In this document: piece by piece, positions 15,471-23,624 of the stretch | Layout of the letters: each line of letters opens with the position of its first letter | Numbering within the stretch: position 1 is the first letter of the stretch | NCBI GenBank assembly: GCA_947626135.1 | Contig: CANQQZ010000023.1 | Location: 1-32,075 of the forward strand | DNA: 32,075 nt | Reading direction: 5' to 3' | Source: an uncultured Clostridia bacterium | GTDB taxonomy: Bacteria; Bacillota; Clostridia; UBA1381 | Notes under the pieces: generated by a model | Database searches by the model: none | What the model was told of the DNA's origin: nothing | The model's input: only the letters and a program-made list of their open reading frames with translations | Program-made: the position numbers and the translations under genes

Positions 15471-15551
15471 GCCTTAACGGATGAGATAAGACGCTGTAAT
15501 TTTACGGCGTATCACTGTAAAATTATCGTCTTACATCATTCCGTCAAGGCG
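15471..15551. terminator. Long imperfect hairpin between convergent genes
   Basis: The left arm from 15471 (GCCTTAACGGATGAGATAAG...) pairs with the right arm ending at 15550 (...CATCATTCCGTCAAGGC), with a second inner stem around TAATTTTAC and GTAAAATTA. A-run and T-run flanks on the two sides make it a bidirectional terminator. It is longer than typical terminators and could be a relic of a small palindromic element. Confidence 0.8.
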
Positions 15552-15556
15552 TTTTT

Positions 15557-16507
15557 TTATTCATCCTTCCATGTATCCGGACGCGGGTCGCCGAACACGG
15601 GGAAGCCGTTATCGTCGTATGTAATTATCGTAGCTCTCGCATGGCGGTTGGGGTCATGAAGCGGATCGCCCTTTATTCTCTTATAGGAGCGCGCGTGATA
15701 GAGCATAACGTCATGACCGCGGTCGGTTGTAAAGCTGTTATGACCGGGACCGTACTGACCGTTTTCGGCATTCGTCTTAAAAACCGGCTTCTCAGACTTG
15801 CGCCATGACGCTTTATCCATCGGGTCGTCGTTTTCATCGCACCAGAGCATTCCCATACAATAATTGGCTCCCGTATTCGCCGCGGAATACGTAACGAAAA
15901 TTTTACCGTTACGAACCAGCACAGCCGGTCCCTCGTTGACCCATATTCCGCGCTTTTCCCATTCATATTCGGGCGTTGTAAGCAGCATAGGCTCGCTCTC
16001 ACGCTCAAGGGCGTTTTTAAATTTCGCGATATACACGCTCGAATACGGGACGTTTTCCGTCGTTTGAGCCCAAAGGTTATATCGTTGCCCATTATGGACA
16101 AAAGTAGTCATATCGAGCGAAAAGCTTTCCTCTCCCACATCGACCATTCCGCACTCGGACCATCTGCCCTCAATGGGATTTTCATCATGGCATACGAGAG
16201 CGTAGGGACGAATGTTCCAGACCTCCTCCGCGTCGCCCGCGGCAAAATAAATATACCATGCCCCGTCAATAAAATGAAGCTCGGGCGCCCATATGTGCGA
16301 TCCCATGCGTCCTGAAAAATGCTTTTTCCAGATAATGCGGGAATCCGCATGTTCAAGGTAGTTCAGCGTTCTGGCGCGTCTTAATTCTATTAAATCATAC
16401 TGCGGAACGCTTGCCGTAAAATAATAAAAGCCGTCCGTATGGCGGAAGCAGTAAGGGTCAGCTCTTTGGTAAACCAAAGGGTTGTTGTATTCCGGTAATT
16501 TTTCCAT
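15557..16507 (-). CDS. Glycoside hydrolase family 43-like (arabinofuranosidase/xylosidase type)
   Basis: The 316-residue protein is a single five-bladed beta-propeller-type domain without signal peptide, so probably cytoplasmic. Candidate catalytic residues are the Asp in RADPYCF near the N-terminus, the Asp in SFSLDMTTF and the Glu in VNEGPAV. SHIWAPELHFIDGAWYIYFA is strongly typical of GH43. It probably removes arabinose or xylose side groups from imported plant oligosaccharides; the exact subfamily is uncertain. The ATG at 16507 has GGAGGG upstream. The longer frame from 16597 contains the promoter and is rejected. Confidence 0.88.
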   Translation of the reverse strand: MEKLPEYNNPLVYQRADPYCFRHTDGFYYFTASVPQYDLIELRRARTLNYLEHADSRIIWKKHFSGRMGSHIWAPELHFIDGAWYIYFAAGDAEEVWNIRPYALVCHDENPIEGRWSECGMVDVGEESFSLDMTTFVHNGQRYNLWAQTTENVPYSSVYIAKFKNALERESEPMLLTTPEYEWEKRGIWVNEGPAVLVRNGKIFVTYSAANTGANYCMGMLWCDENDDPMDKASWRKSEKPVFKTNAENGQYGPGHNSFTTDRGHDVMLYHARSYKRIKGDPLHDPNRHARATIITYDDNGFPVFGDPRPDTWKDE

Positions 16508-16541
16508 GTGCGTGCCCTCCGAAACCCGAAAATTCGGATAT

Positions 16542-16570
16542 ATAATAACACCGGCATATTTGATTTTCAA
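16542..16570 (-). promoter_or_regulatory. Promoter of the GH43 gene
   Basis: On the minus strand TTGAAA (16565-16570), a 17-bp spacer and TATTAT (16542-16547) lie between the deacetylase stop and the GH43 start, giving this gene its own transcript. Confidence 0.65.
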
Positions 16571-16599
16571 GGAAAAAATTAGTAGTTTTAAAGACATGA

Positions 16600-17361
16600 T
16601 TAGTCGGACAAATTTCTGTGCTGTCTGCCGTTCGCGTCAATCGTAAAATCATGCAGATATATGAGCGAGCTGACCTTGACGAGCTCGTATTTTTCGGTAA
16701 GCTTTTCCAGTATCCGCGGCAGGACGGCGGCTGTATGCTCGGTGCCGTTATGAAGCAGAATAATGTCTCCCGCTCCGGTTTTCCCGATCACGCGCTCGTA
16801 TATGCTTTCCTCCGTAGCGCTGTCCTTATAGTCGATTCCGTCCACGGACCACTGCACGTATATTCTTCCGTTCTTTTCGCAGGTGCGGATCACGGTATCG
16901 TTATACGCGCCCGACGGAGCGCGTATAAGGCGAGGCCGGTTTGTGGTAATATTAAAAATTATATCCTCGCACTTGTACATGTCCTCCAGAATTTCACGCG
17001 CGCTCAGAGTTGTATAATCGGCATGCGACATGGAATGCGTGCCTATTTCATGACCGCGCTTGTGGATTTCAAGAACGGCGCGGGGATATTTTTCAGCCCA
17101 TGCGCCCGTAATAAAAAATGTTGCCTTCGCGTCATATTCGTCAAGCGTATCGAGGATTTCGTCTATATCCTCGTCGTTCCACGCGCAGTCGAAGGTCAGC
17201 GCGATTTTGCCGTCGTCGCGCTCCACGCTGTATATGGGAATTTCCCGTCCGCTCACGAAAAACGCCGGCGCGGCGATATCCGCGCAAACGCCGATTATTA
17301 TACAGACAATAACCGCGCACATGGCTATAATCCAGCGCAGCCGTATAACGTAAAAATGCAA
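16600..17361 (-). CDS. Polysaccharide deacetylase (NodB-homology, membrane-anchored)
   Basis: The 253-residue protein has an N-terminal membrane segment (IIAMCAVIVCIIIGVC) and a NodB domain of carbohydrate esterase family 4. Motif 1 is LTFDCAWNDE rather than TFDDGP, a known variant in clostridial deacetylases. The zinc-binding HSMSH stretch (EIGTHSMSHADY), RAPSGAYND and the late ILLHNG are present. It should deacetylate peptidoglycan or another surface glycan. I chose TTG at 17361 because AAGGGAGACGG lies just upstream. The frame continues open upstream without a good start, so the exact N-terminus is uncertain. Confidence 0.82.
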   Translation of the reverse strand: MHFYVIRLRWIIAMCAVIVCIIIGVCADIAAPAFFVSGREIPIYSVERDDGKIALTFDCAWNDEDIDEILDTLDEYDAKATFFITGAWAEKYPRAVLEIHKRGHEIGTHSMSHADYTTLSAREILEDMYKCEDIIFNITTNRPRLIRAPSGAYNDTVIRTCEKNGRIYVQWSVDGIDYKDSATEESIYERVIGKTGAGDIILLHNGTEHTAAVLPRILEKLTEKYELVKVSSLIYLHDFTIDANGRQHRNLSD

Positions 17362-17473
17362 AAATACCGTCTCCCTTCGGCTGTAAGCAGAAACGGCGGG
17401 ACGCCGCGCGCTCTGCAAATCACATAATATATAGCCTATGCGAAACGGTATTCTGTAAGACGTTAATTTTATA

Positions 17474-17992
17474 TTACAAAAGCCATGAGGGCAGATTTTT
17501 TCTGTCCGGCTTCTTTTTTGTTCGCTTTTCAGCCGCGGCTTCAGGGACTGCCGGAGCCTTATCCCGCGCGCTTTTTCCGGCTTTGGCGGGCGCGGATCTT
17601 TTGCGCGTCTCCGGCTCGCTCCGCTTCGGATTAGCGCGCGGCTCGTCTGCGGACAGCGCCTTAGCCGCGTTTTTCGCGTCTGCTTCGCTTGCAATCGGTT
17701 CGCTTTTGAACCGCCCCGAGAAAATCCTGCCGGAGGTTTGCGCCAGCTTATTAATATACCTTGCATATTTAATGGACAGCGATTTCATCACGGCGGAGAT
17801 ATTATCGGTTTTTACCACCATTTTAATCAGCGTATCGGATAAAAATGCTCCGTAAATTTTACCGTCCGCGAAGCATTCCCCGGCGATTTCGAGAAATTTT
17901 TCCTTATCCTCATGCCGCAGAAACAGCCGCTCGCCCTTTAATTCTATATAATACAGTCCATTCGGACTCAACACTCTCGCCTTCCGCGCCAT
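17474..17992 (-). CDS. Y1-transposase-like (REP-associated type) protein with lost HUH motif
   Basis: The 172-residue protein starts at ATG 17992 (AAAGGAGG upstream). Residues 1-92 resemble the N-terminal part of IS200/REP-associated tyrosine transposases (MARKARVLSPNGLYYIELKG..., IFSGRFKSEPI). Where the family has the metal-binding HUH motif (usually DNHVHLL), this protein reads SDTLIKMVV (about residues 52-60), so metal binding should be lost. The usual continuation with the catalytic tyrosine helix is replaced by a basic Lys/Arg/Ala/Pro-rich tail. It has a near-consensus promoter, so it is probably expressed. It may be a domesticated nucleic-acid-binding protein; its function is unknown. 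Confidence 0.65.
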   Translation of the reverse strand: MARKARVLSPNGLYYIELKGERLFLRHEDKEKFLEIAGECFADGKIYGAFLSDTLIKMVVKTDNISAVMKSLSIKYARYINKLAQTSGRIFSGRFKSEPIASEADAKNAAKALSADEPRANPKRSEPETRKRSAPAKAGKSARDKAPAVPEAAAEKRTKKKPDRKNLPSWLL

Positions 17993-18024
17993 AACGCCGC
18001 CTCCTTTTTTCATCGGTTTACATA

Positions 18025-18053
18025 ATTATACCATAATCCGACGCTATTTTCAA
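18025..18053 (-). promoter_or_regulatory. Promoter of the Y1-transposase-like gene
   Basis: On the minus strand TTGAAA (18048-18053), a 17-bp spacer and TATAAT (18025-18030) precede the ribosome binding site AAAGGAGG. Confidence 0.75.
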
Positions 18054-18127
18054 TAGGGACACTAAAACATATCCCACAAAATTTCATCATAGAATTTATA
18101 GAAAAATAACAACGGAGGTGTCATACG

Positions 18128-20689
18128 ATGACAGCATACCATACAATGACCTGCGCCGAGGCGGAGGAAGCGCTCAGCACGGATTTAAATTCGGGATTAT
18201 CCGATAAGGAGGCTGACGAGCGGCTCAGAAGGGACGGCGCGAACGTTTTAAGGGAACGCGGGCGGAAAAGCATTCTCTCGATGTTTTTTGAACAGCTGAA
18301 CGATTTCATGATTATTATTCTTTTGTGCGCGGCGGCGGTATCGTTTTTTTCGGCATTCGCGGAAATGTCAGAAAACGGCGGAGGCATAGGCTCCGGTCTT
18401 TCGGATCCGATTATAATTCTGGCTATAGTGCTTTTAAACGCCGTGGTTGGTGTGATTCAGGAGGTGAAGGCCCAAAAAAGCCTTGACGCGCTGAAAAAGC
18501 TTGCGGCGCCGAAGGCGAATGTGGTGCGCGGCGGGAAAATGCGCGTTATCAATGCCGAGGATTTGGTGAAGGGTGATGTGGTAGCATTTTCCGCGGGAGA
18601 TATTGTCGGCGCCGACTGCCGGATCATATCGGCGGTCAGACTGTCGGCGGACGAATCGGCTTTGACGGGGGAATCGGCGCATGCCGACAAGGACAGCGGC
18701 GTATGCAAAACATCCGAAATTCCTCTCGGGGACCGGCGCAATATGCTTTACGCCTCGTCGTCGATAACCCGAGGCACGGGAAGAGCGGTGGTTACGGCGA
18801 CGGGCATGGACACGGAAATGGGACATATCGCATCTATGCTCATGGAGGAAAACGATGAGAAAACTCCGCTGCAAAAAAAGCTCGCGGCGGTCGGAAAAAC
18901 GCTCGGCATCGCGGCGTTATTGATATGCGCGGCTGTTTTTGCCGTTGGCATATTAAAGCGGCTGCCGCCGATGGAAATGTTTATGACGTCGGTATCATTG
19001 GCTGTGGCTGCCATTCCCGAGGGACTGACGGCGATAGTGACCATAACGCTCGCGCTGGGCGTAACCCGCATTTCAAAGCGCGGGGCTATCGTAAGACGCC
19101 TTCCTTCCGTGGAAACGCTCGGTTCCGCGTCAGTCATCTGTTCGGATAAAACCGGCACGATAACCGAAAATAAAATGAAGGCTGTATACGCGTCCTCCGC
19201 GGATGAAAAGCTGCTTTTTGAATACGCGGCGATATGCACCGAGGACAACACGCGAAATCCCACGGAAAACGCGATTATAAACGCGGCGCGCGAACGCGGG
19301 ATTACCTTTGACAAGACGGGAGTTACCGATATATTGCCGTTTGATTCGGACAGGAAATACATGGCTGTGAAAACGCGGCGCGGCGGTCAGTTTTTAACGG
19401 TCGCGAAGGGCGCGTGCGAGGTTATTCTGAAAAAATGCTCGAAAACGCTGACAAGCTCGGGTGAAACGGATCTGACGAGCGCTGAGCGCCGCAGGATACG
19501 CAGGACGGAGGAAAACGCGGCGAAGCGCGGACTGCGCGTAATCGCGGCTGCTTACAAACGCGGCGCACAGAACGGAAGCGCCTCCGGCTCGGGCTATGTA
19601 TTCCTCGGGCTTATCGGGATAGAGGACCCACCGCGCAGAGAGGCTGTAGAGGCTGTGGCTGTATGCCGCCGCGCGGGGATCATACCGGTGATGATTACGG
19701 GGGATCATGCCGATACGGCGCGTACCATAGCGGAACGCTGCGGAATTTTTAAAGACGGGGACACGGTAATGACCGGAGCCCAGCTTGATAAAACAGATGA
19801 CAACGAGCTCCTTCAGAAGCTTGACCGCTGCCGGGTATTCGCTCGGGTATCGCCCGCTCATAAGGTTCGTATCGTGCGCGCATGGCAAAAGCGCGGCGAG
19901 ATCGTGGCGATGACGGGTGACGGGGTTAACGACGCTCCGGCGCTGAAGGCGGCGGATATAGGCTGCGGAATGGGCTCGGGCGTAGAGGTCGCGAAGGACG
20001 CGTCGGATATGATTTTGTCAGACGACAATTTCGCGACCATCGTCGTAGCCGTGCGCGAGGGCAGGGAAATATTCGCGAACATAAAAAAGGCGGTCCAGTT
20101 CCTTCTTTCCTCAAATATCGGGGAAATACTGACAGTATTCGCGGGACTGCTGTTCGGATTTGCCGCGCCGCTCACCGCGAGTCAGCTGCTGTGGGTCAAT
20201 CTTGTTACCGATTCTCTGCCCGCGATTTCATTGGGACTTGACAAGTGCGAGGACGATATTATGGAAAAGCCGCCGGTACGCGGCGGGATCTTCTCGGGAG
20301 GGCTGTGGGCTGCCATTATATTCGAGGGCTTGCTCATCGGCGCGCTCTCCCTCACGGCGTTTACATCCGGCATGGTTATGACCGGAAGCGTCACGACCGC
20401 ACGGACAATGGCATTCGCGGTGCTCAGTCTTTCGCAGCTTGTACACGCGTTTAATATGCGAAGCGACGGGTCGGTTATAAAGGGTATGCTGTCAAATAAA
20501 TATCTCGATCTATCCTTTGCCGCCGGAGTGCTGCTTGAGGCGGCTGTGATCTCGCTCCCCGCGTGCGCTCCGCTGTTCGGCGTGACCGCGCTGTCCGCGC
20601 CGCAATGGATAATAACGGCCGCGCTGTCCGTCATGCCGCTTGCGGTGGTCGAAGCTCAAAAGCGGATAAACGCGGCGCTGAAACGGTAA
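18128..20689 (+). CDS. Ca2+-transporting-type P-type ATPase (P2 class)
   Basis: The 853-residue protein pumps a cation, most likely Ca2+, out of the cell. In order it shows an N-terminal cation ATPase domain, actuator motif LTGESAHADK, M4 ion-site motif AAIPEGLTAIVTITLALG, phosphorylation site CSDKTGT (D340), hinge region GDGVNDAPALKAADIG, and C-terminal helices with ASQLLWVNLVTDSLPA. These are typical of P2A/P2B bacterial SERCA-like pumps. The ATG has CGGAGGTG upstream. It is transcribed divergently from the Y1-like gene. No regulator lies beside it. Confidence 0.93.
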   Translation: MTAYHTMTCAEAEEALSTDLNSGLSDKEADERLRRDGANVLRERGRKSILSMFFEQLNDFMIIILLCAAAVSFFSAFAEMSENGGGIGSGLSDPIIILAIVLLNAVVGVIQEVKAQKSLDALKKLAAPKANVVRGGKMRVINAEDLVKGDVVAFSAGDIVGADCRIISAVRLSADESALTGESAHADKDSGVCKTSEIPLGDRRNMLYASSSITRGTGRAVVTATGMDTEMGHIASMLMEENDEKTPLQKKLAAVGKTLGIAALLICAAVFAVGILKRLPPMEMFMTSVSLAVAAIPEGLTAIVTITLALGVTRISKRGAIVRRLPSVETLGSASVICSDKTGTITENKMKAVYASSADEKLLFEYAAICTEDNTRNPTENAIINAARERGITFDKTGVTDILPFDSDRKYMAVKTRRGGQFLTVAKGACEVILKKCSKTLTSSGETDLTSAERRRIRRTEENAAKRGLRVIAAAYKRGAQNGSASGSGYVFLGLIGIEDPPRREAVEAVAVCRRAGIIPVMITGDHADTARTIAERCGIFKDGDTVMTGAQLDKTDDNELLQKLDRCRVFARVSPAHKVRIVRAWQKRGEIVAMTGDGVNDAPALKAADIGCGMGSGVEVAKDASDMILSDDNFATIVVAVREGREIFANIKKAVQFLLSSNIGEILTVFAGLLFGFAAPLTASQLLWVNLVTDSLPAISLGLDKCEDDIMEKPPVRGGIFSGGLWAAIIFEGLLIGALSLTAFTSGMVMTGSVTTARTMAFAVLSLSQLVHAFNMRSDGSVIKGMLSNKYLDLSFAAGVLLEAAVISLPACAPLFGVTALSAPQWIITAALSVMPLAVVEAQKRINAALKR

Positions 20690-20711
20690 AAATATCATTT
20701 GCATAAAAAAC

Positions 20712-20747
20712 GGAAGGCGTATGCCGCATAAGCGGCATACGCCTTCC
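20712..20747 (-). terminator. Intrinsic terminator (perfect 16-bp stem)
   Basis: The stem GGAAGGCGTATGCCGC (20712-20727) pairs perfectly with 20732-20747 across an ATAA loop. The poly-T follows on the minus strand (A-run at 20705-20710), so it terminates the PAP2-family gene. The long stem may also slow transcription from the ATPase side. Confidence 0.85.
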
Positions 20748-20812
20748 CGCGTCTTGTTCATCAGCTCTGCTGCGGAGCCGTTTATTTGTTTTTATACATT
20801 CTGTTACGGAAG

Positions 20813-21493
20813 CTAAACCTTCTGTTTCATTGTCTGAGTTTTACGGGCACGGTAATAATCCGCGGCGCGTATTATCAGCTCTGCTGCGGCGCAGACAATC
20901 ACGCCCCAAACCACGTCGATAACAGAATGCTGCTTCAAAAACACAGTCGATAAGCATATAAGAGCCGTGGCGGCGCAGAATGCGGCGCGCCATGAAGCGG
21001 AGCTGAAATGCCTTGAGTTCCACGCGGTCATAAGTACCACAACCGCCGCGCTCACATGAACGGACGGACAAACATTCGTATTTGTGTCAAAAGCGTAAAA
21101 TGCCTGAACTATATCGGTAAAGATATTACTGCGTTCAAACACGGCGGGTCTCAGATCCTGAGCCGACGGGAACAGAACATATGCCGCGCATGCCGCCGTG
21201 CATGTTATTATAATAAGCTTCATCATATAAACAAAGCTCTTTACGTCGAACAGCATAGTGTATATCATCATTCCTATAAGATACACAAACCAGAACAGAT
21301 ACGGAACAATGAAATACTCGCAAAACGGTATAACATCATCGAGCGCGCAGTGCATATACGTATAATCAAGCGATATAAAGCGTTCAAGCAGCATAAAGGC
21401 AAGCCCGTATGCGGGCCAGAACAACAGATATTTTAAATGTGAAAATTCCGGCGTGTTCAGCTTTGACAGCCTGAATTGTCTGTAATCAATCAC
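20813..21493 (-). CDS. PAP2-superfamily membrane phosphatase-like protein
   Basis: The 226-residue protein has about six hydrophobic segments. The C-terminal half has the PAP2 signature parts CPSVHVSAAVV and STVFLKQHSVIDVVWG, which supply the catalytic histidines; the arrangement is like the inositolphosphotransferase/PAP2_3 branch. It probably acts on a lipid phosphate at the membrane. The start is GTG at 21493 with GGGGG upstream. The promoter on the minus strand is TTGACA (21550-21555), a 17-bp spacer and TAAAAT (21527-21532). The exact substrate is unknown. Confidence 0.82.
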   Translation of the reverse strand: MIDYRQFRLSKLNTPEFSHLKYLLFWPAYGLAFMLLERFISLDYTYMHCALDDVIPFCEYFIVPYLFWFVYLIGMMIYTMLFDVKSFVYMMKLIIITCTAACAAYVLFPSAQDLRPAVFERSNIFTDIVQAFYAFDTNTNVCPSVHVSAAVVVLMTAWNSRHFSSASWRAAFCAATALICLSTVFLKQHSVIDVVWGVIVCAAAELIIRAADYYRARKTQTMKQKV

Positions 21494-21565
21494 CTAATAT
21501 ACCCCCAAATTATTATATATAGAAATATTTTATCACGATATTGCGTCAATGTCAAATTCTTTGTG

Positions 21566-21593
21566 TTGCAAATTTCAAATTCTATGGTATAAT
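21566..21593 (+). promoter_or_regulatory. Promoter of the transglutaminase-like gene
   Basis: TTGCAA (21566-21571), a 16-bp spacer and TATAAT (21588-21593). It is back to back with the PAP2 gene promoter, whose -35 box is at 21550-21555. Confidence 0.7.
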
Positions 21594-21664
21594 AGCCTTA
21601 GATATTTCTTACGGAATATTTTATTGCGGTTAATCAAAGGATATAAGGAAATTCAGGGAATAAT

Positions 21665-22870
21665 ATGAAAAAATTTTTCGGATTTATATTAGCGCTTCTG
21701 TGTATTGCGCTGGGCATATGCGCGGTGAATTATGAAACGGATTTTTTCCGGAATATCGGCGAATACATACCGGCGCTCGAGGAAAAGCATCCGGAGCTCA
21801 CCGACGGCATATCCAGGCTGAGCAGTGATTTATCCGGACTTATACATCAAATACCCACGCCCGCGGAGCTCAAAGCCATTATCAGCGGCGGCGAGCTTCC
21901 GATAGACCCGTCGGACGTGGCTGTAAACGCGTACATAAAGAACAGCCCCATGCTCGCGTTCTGTCCGGTTGAAAATATAAGCATGCGCGTTACCGACAGC
22001 CGGACGCTTGAGATTTTCGGGGTGGTTTCGTCGGGCGACAGAGCGTGGCTCGTCGTGTGCTTTAACACGCCCGACGGAGAAACGGTGAGCCAGGAGACAA
22101 TAGAAACCAACAGCTCTTATGAATTCTATAAGGAGCTCGATATTCCCGAAACGCAAAGCCATACGCTGAGTATCGACGTTTATTCGGGAAGTCAGCCTTA
22201 CGGCAATTTTATCAGCTGGGTATATAATTATGTCACAATAGAGGATTTTTACGGCGCGTGGCAAATACAGCCCTCGCCCGTGCTCGGAAGCAACGTTGAA
22301 ATGTACGAGCGCGACAAATCCATTAACGATGCTCTTGAGAGCACGCTGTCAATACAGTCCGAATATGAGAATATGAAGTCGGCAGCGGAGCAGATAACGC
22401 AGGGGCATATTACCGATTACGACCGCGCTATGGCGATACATGACTGGGTCGCGTCTTATTTGTATTACGACAATGACGCGCTCGCCTCCGAGGAGACGGC
22501 GCCGTATGCGGCGGCGGATGTTATGAACAGCCGCAAAGCCGTATGCCTGGGATACGCGACGCTTTACGCAACGCTCTGCCGCGCGATAGGCATACCCTGC
22601 AACGTGGTGTCAGGCTATGCGCTGGGAGTCGGCGGCGGCGATAAAAGCTGGACGGACGGAAATATCGCGTCCGAGGAGCAAAACCACGCGTGGAACGAGG
22701 TCTACGCCGACGGGCGATGGGTAATAGTGGATACTACATGGGACAGTCAAAATAAGTATGAAAACGGAGAATTTATTGATGGGAACGGCGTTTCGAGGCT
22801 CTATTTCGACGCAAATATTGATTTCTTTTCCGCTAATCATAAAATACTTGAATATTCATTAAGGAGATAA
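21665..22870 (+). CDS. Secreted or membrane-anchored transglutaminase-like protein
   Basis: The 401-residue protein has an N-terminal signal or anchor (MKKFFGFILALLCIALGIC). The C-terminal transglutaminase-like domain has an intact cysteine-protease-type triad: C294 in AVCLGYATLY, H341 in NHAWNEVY and D356 in VIVDTTWDS. In bacteria such domains cleave or crosslink proteins at the cell surface. The middle region (about 80-220) looks like a beta-rich domain that I do not recognise. The GNAT gene starts 2 bp after its stop, so the two are translationally coupled. Confidence 0.88.
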   Translation: MKKFFGFILALLCIALGICAVNYETDFFRNIGEYIPALEEKHPELTDGISRLSSDLSGLIHQIPTPAELKAIISGGELPIDPSDVAVNAYIKNSPMLAFCPVENISMRVTDSRTLEIFGVVSSGDRAWLVVCFNTPDGETVSQETIETNSSYEFYKELDIPETQSHTLSIDVYSGSQPYGNFISWVYNYVTIEDFYGAWQIQPSPVLGSNVEMYERDKSINDALESTLSIQSEYENMKSAAEQITQGHITDYDRAMAIHDWVASYLYYDNDALASEETAPYAAADVMNSRKAVCLGYATLYATLCRAIGIPCNVVSGYALGVGGGDKSWTDGNIASEEQNHAWNEVYADGRWVIVDTTWDSQNKYENGEFIDGNGVSRLYFDANIDFFSANHKILEYSLRR

Positions 22871-22872
22871 GA

Positions 22873-23364
22873 ATGATAAATTACAGAAAAGCCGAAACAG
22901 ACGATGATATACGCAGGATAACCAATCTCGCGGACGTTATATGGCACGAGCATTTCACGCCCATAATCGGCGCCGAGCAGGTTGAATATATGCTGAAAAA
23001 ATTCCAATCGTTCGAGGCTGTAAAAAACGCGATAAAAAACGATGGCTGCATTTATTATATGGCGGAGGACGGCGGCGTTCTCGCCGGCTATCTCGGTGCG
23101 CAGCCGAAGGAGGATAACGTATTTTTAAGCAAAATTTACGTTGAACGCTCCCACCGCCGCCGCGGGATCGCCGCGTCCATGACGGAGCTTGTAAAGCAGG
23201 AATTCCCGGATAAGGATTATCTTTGGCTCACGGTAAACAGAAATAACGACACGGCTGTTGCCGTTTATAACGCGCTCGGGTTCAGCCTTTGGCGCGAGCA
23301 GGTGACGGATATAGGCGAGGGATTTGTCATGGACGACTATGTATTCCGTTTGAATTTGAAATAA
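22873..23364 (+). CDS. GNAT-family N-acetyltransferase
   Basis: The 163-residue protein has the GNAT fold signature: IYVERSHRRRGIAASMTELV, where R-x-x-G-I/A forms the acetyl-CoA pyrophosphate loop, followed by DYLWLTVNRNNDTAVAVYNALGF. The substrate cannot be told. AAGGAGATAAGA upstream of the ATG overlaps the end of the transglutaminase gene. The stop codon lies inside the first copy of a 22-bp tandem repeat (23356-23399), which marks the left edge of the recombinase region. Confidence 0.88.
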   Translation: MINYRKAETDDDIRRITNLADVIWHEHFTPIIGAEQVEYMLKKFQSFEAVKNAIKNDGCIYYMAEDGGVLAGYLGAQPKEDNVFLSKIYVERSHRRRGIAASMTELVKQEFPDKDYLWLTVNRNNDTAVAVYNALGFSLWREQVTDIGEGFVMDDYVFRLNLK

Positions 23365-23399
23365 AAAAGTTAAAATCTTGAAATAAAAGAGTTAAAACG
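23356..23399. repeat. 22-bp tandem duplication at the end of the GNAT gene
   Basis: Two adjacent copies (23356-23377 and 23378-23399) begin TTGAAATAAAA and end GTTAAAA, with three or so mismatches. The first copy contains the GNAT stop codon. Confidence 0.85.
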
Positions 23400-23433
23400 A
23401 CCTCAGACGGCAGTCCGGGGTTTTTTATTGCCC

Positions 23434-23495
23434 AAAATGCCTTAAACCGCATTATTATGCCGAAAAATCAAACCAATACGGATTGAAGGCATTTT
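23434..23495. repeat. Inverted repeat upstream of the recombinase gene
   Basis: AAAATGCCTT (23434-23443) and AAGGCATTTT (23486-23495) form a perfect 10-bp inverted repeat 42 bp apart, ending just before the upstream arm-like repeats. It could be a weak hairpin or the binding site of a dimeric regulator. Confidence 0.6.
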
Positions 23496-23500
23496 TCCCA

Positions 23501-23519
23501 AACGTGTAAAAAACGTGTA
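23501..23519 (+). repeat. Putative arm-type integrase sites, upstream pair
   Basis: AACGTGTA occurs at 23501-23508 and 23512-23519, a period of 11 bp. The related CGTGTA pair beyond the other end of the recombinase gene has the same spacing, which is typical of tandem arm sites bound by the N-terminal domain of lambda/Tn916-type integrases. Confidence 0.6.
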
Positions 23520-23564
23520 CAAAAATCCCGCGTTTAAAAGATGATTAAAAATGAAAATATTTTC

Positions 23565-23593
23565 TTGTTGATAGACAATTTTTTGTGTATAAT
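23565..23593 (+). promoter_or_regulatory. Promoter of the tyrosine recombinase gene
   Basis: TTGTTG (23565-23570), a 17-bp spacer and TATAAT (23588-23593). It lies about 45 bp after the arm-like repeats, so integrase binding there could affect its own expression. Confidence 0.65.
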
Positions 23594-23624
23594 GAAAAAA
23601 AAGCAACAAGGAAAGGGTGGTATC

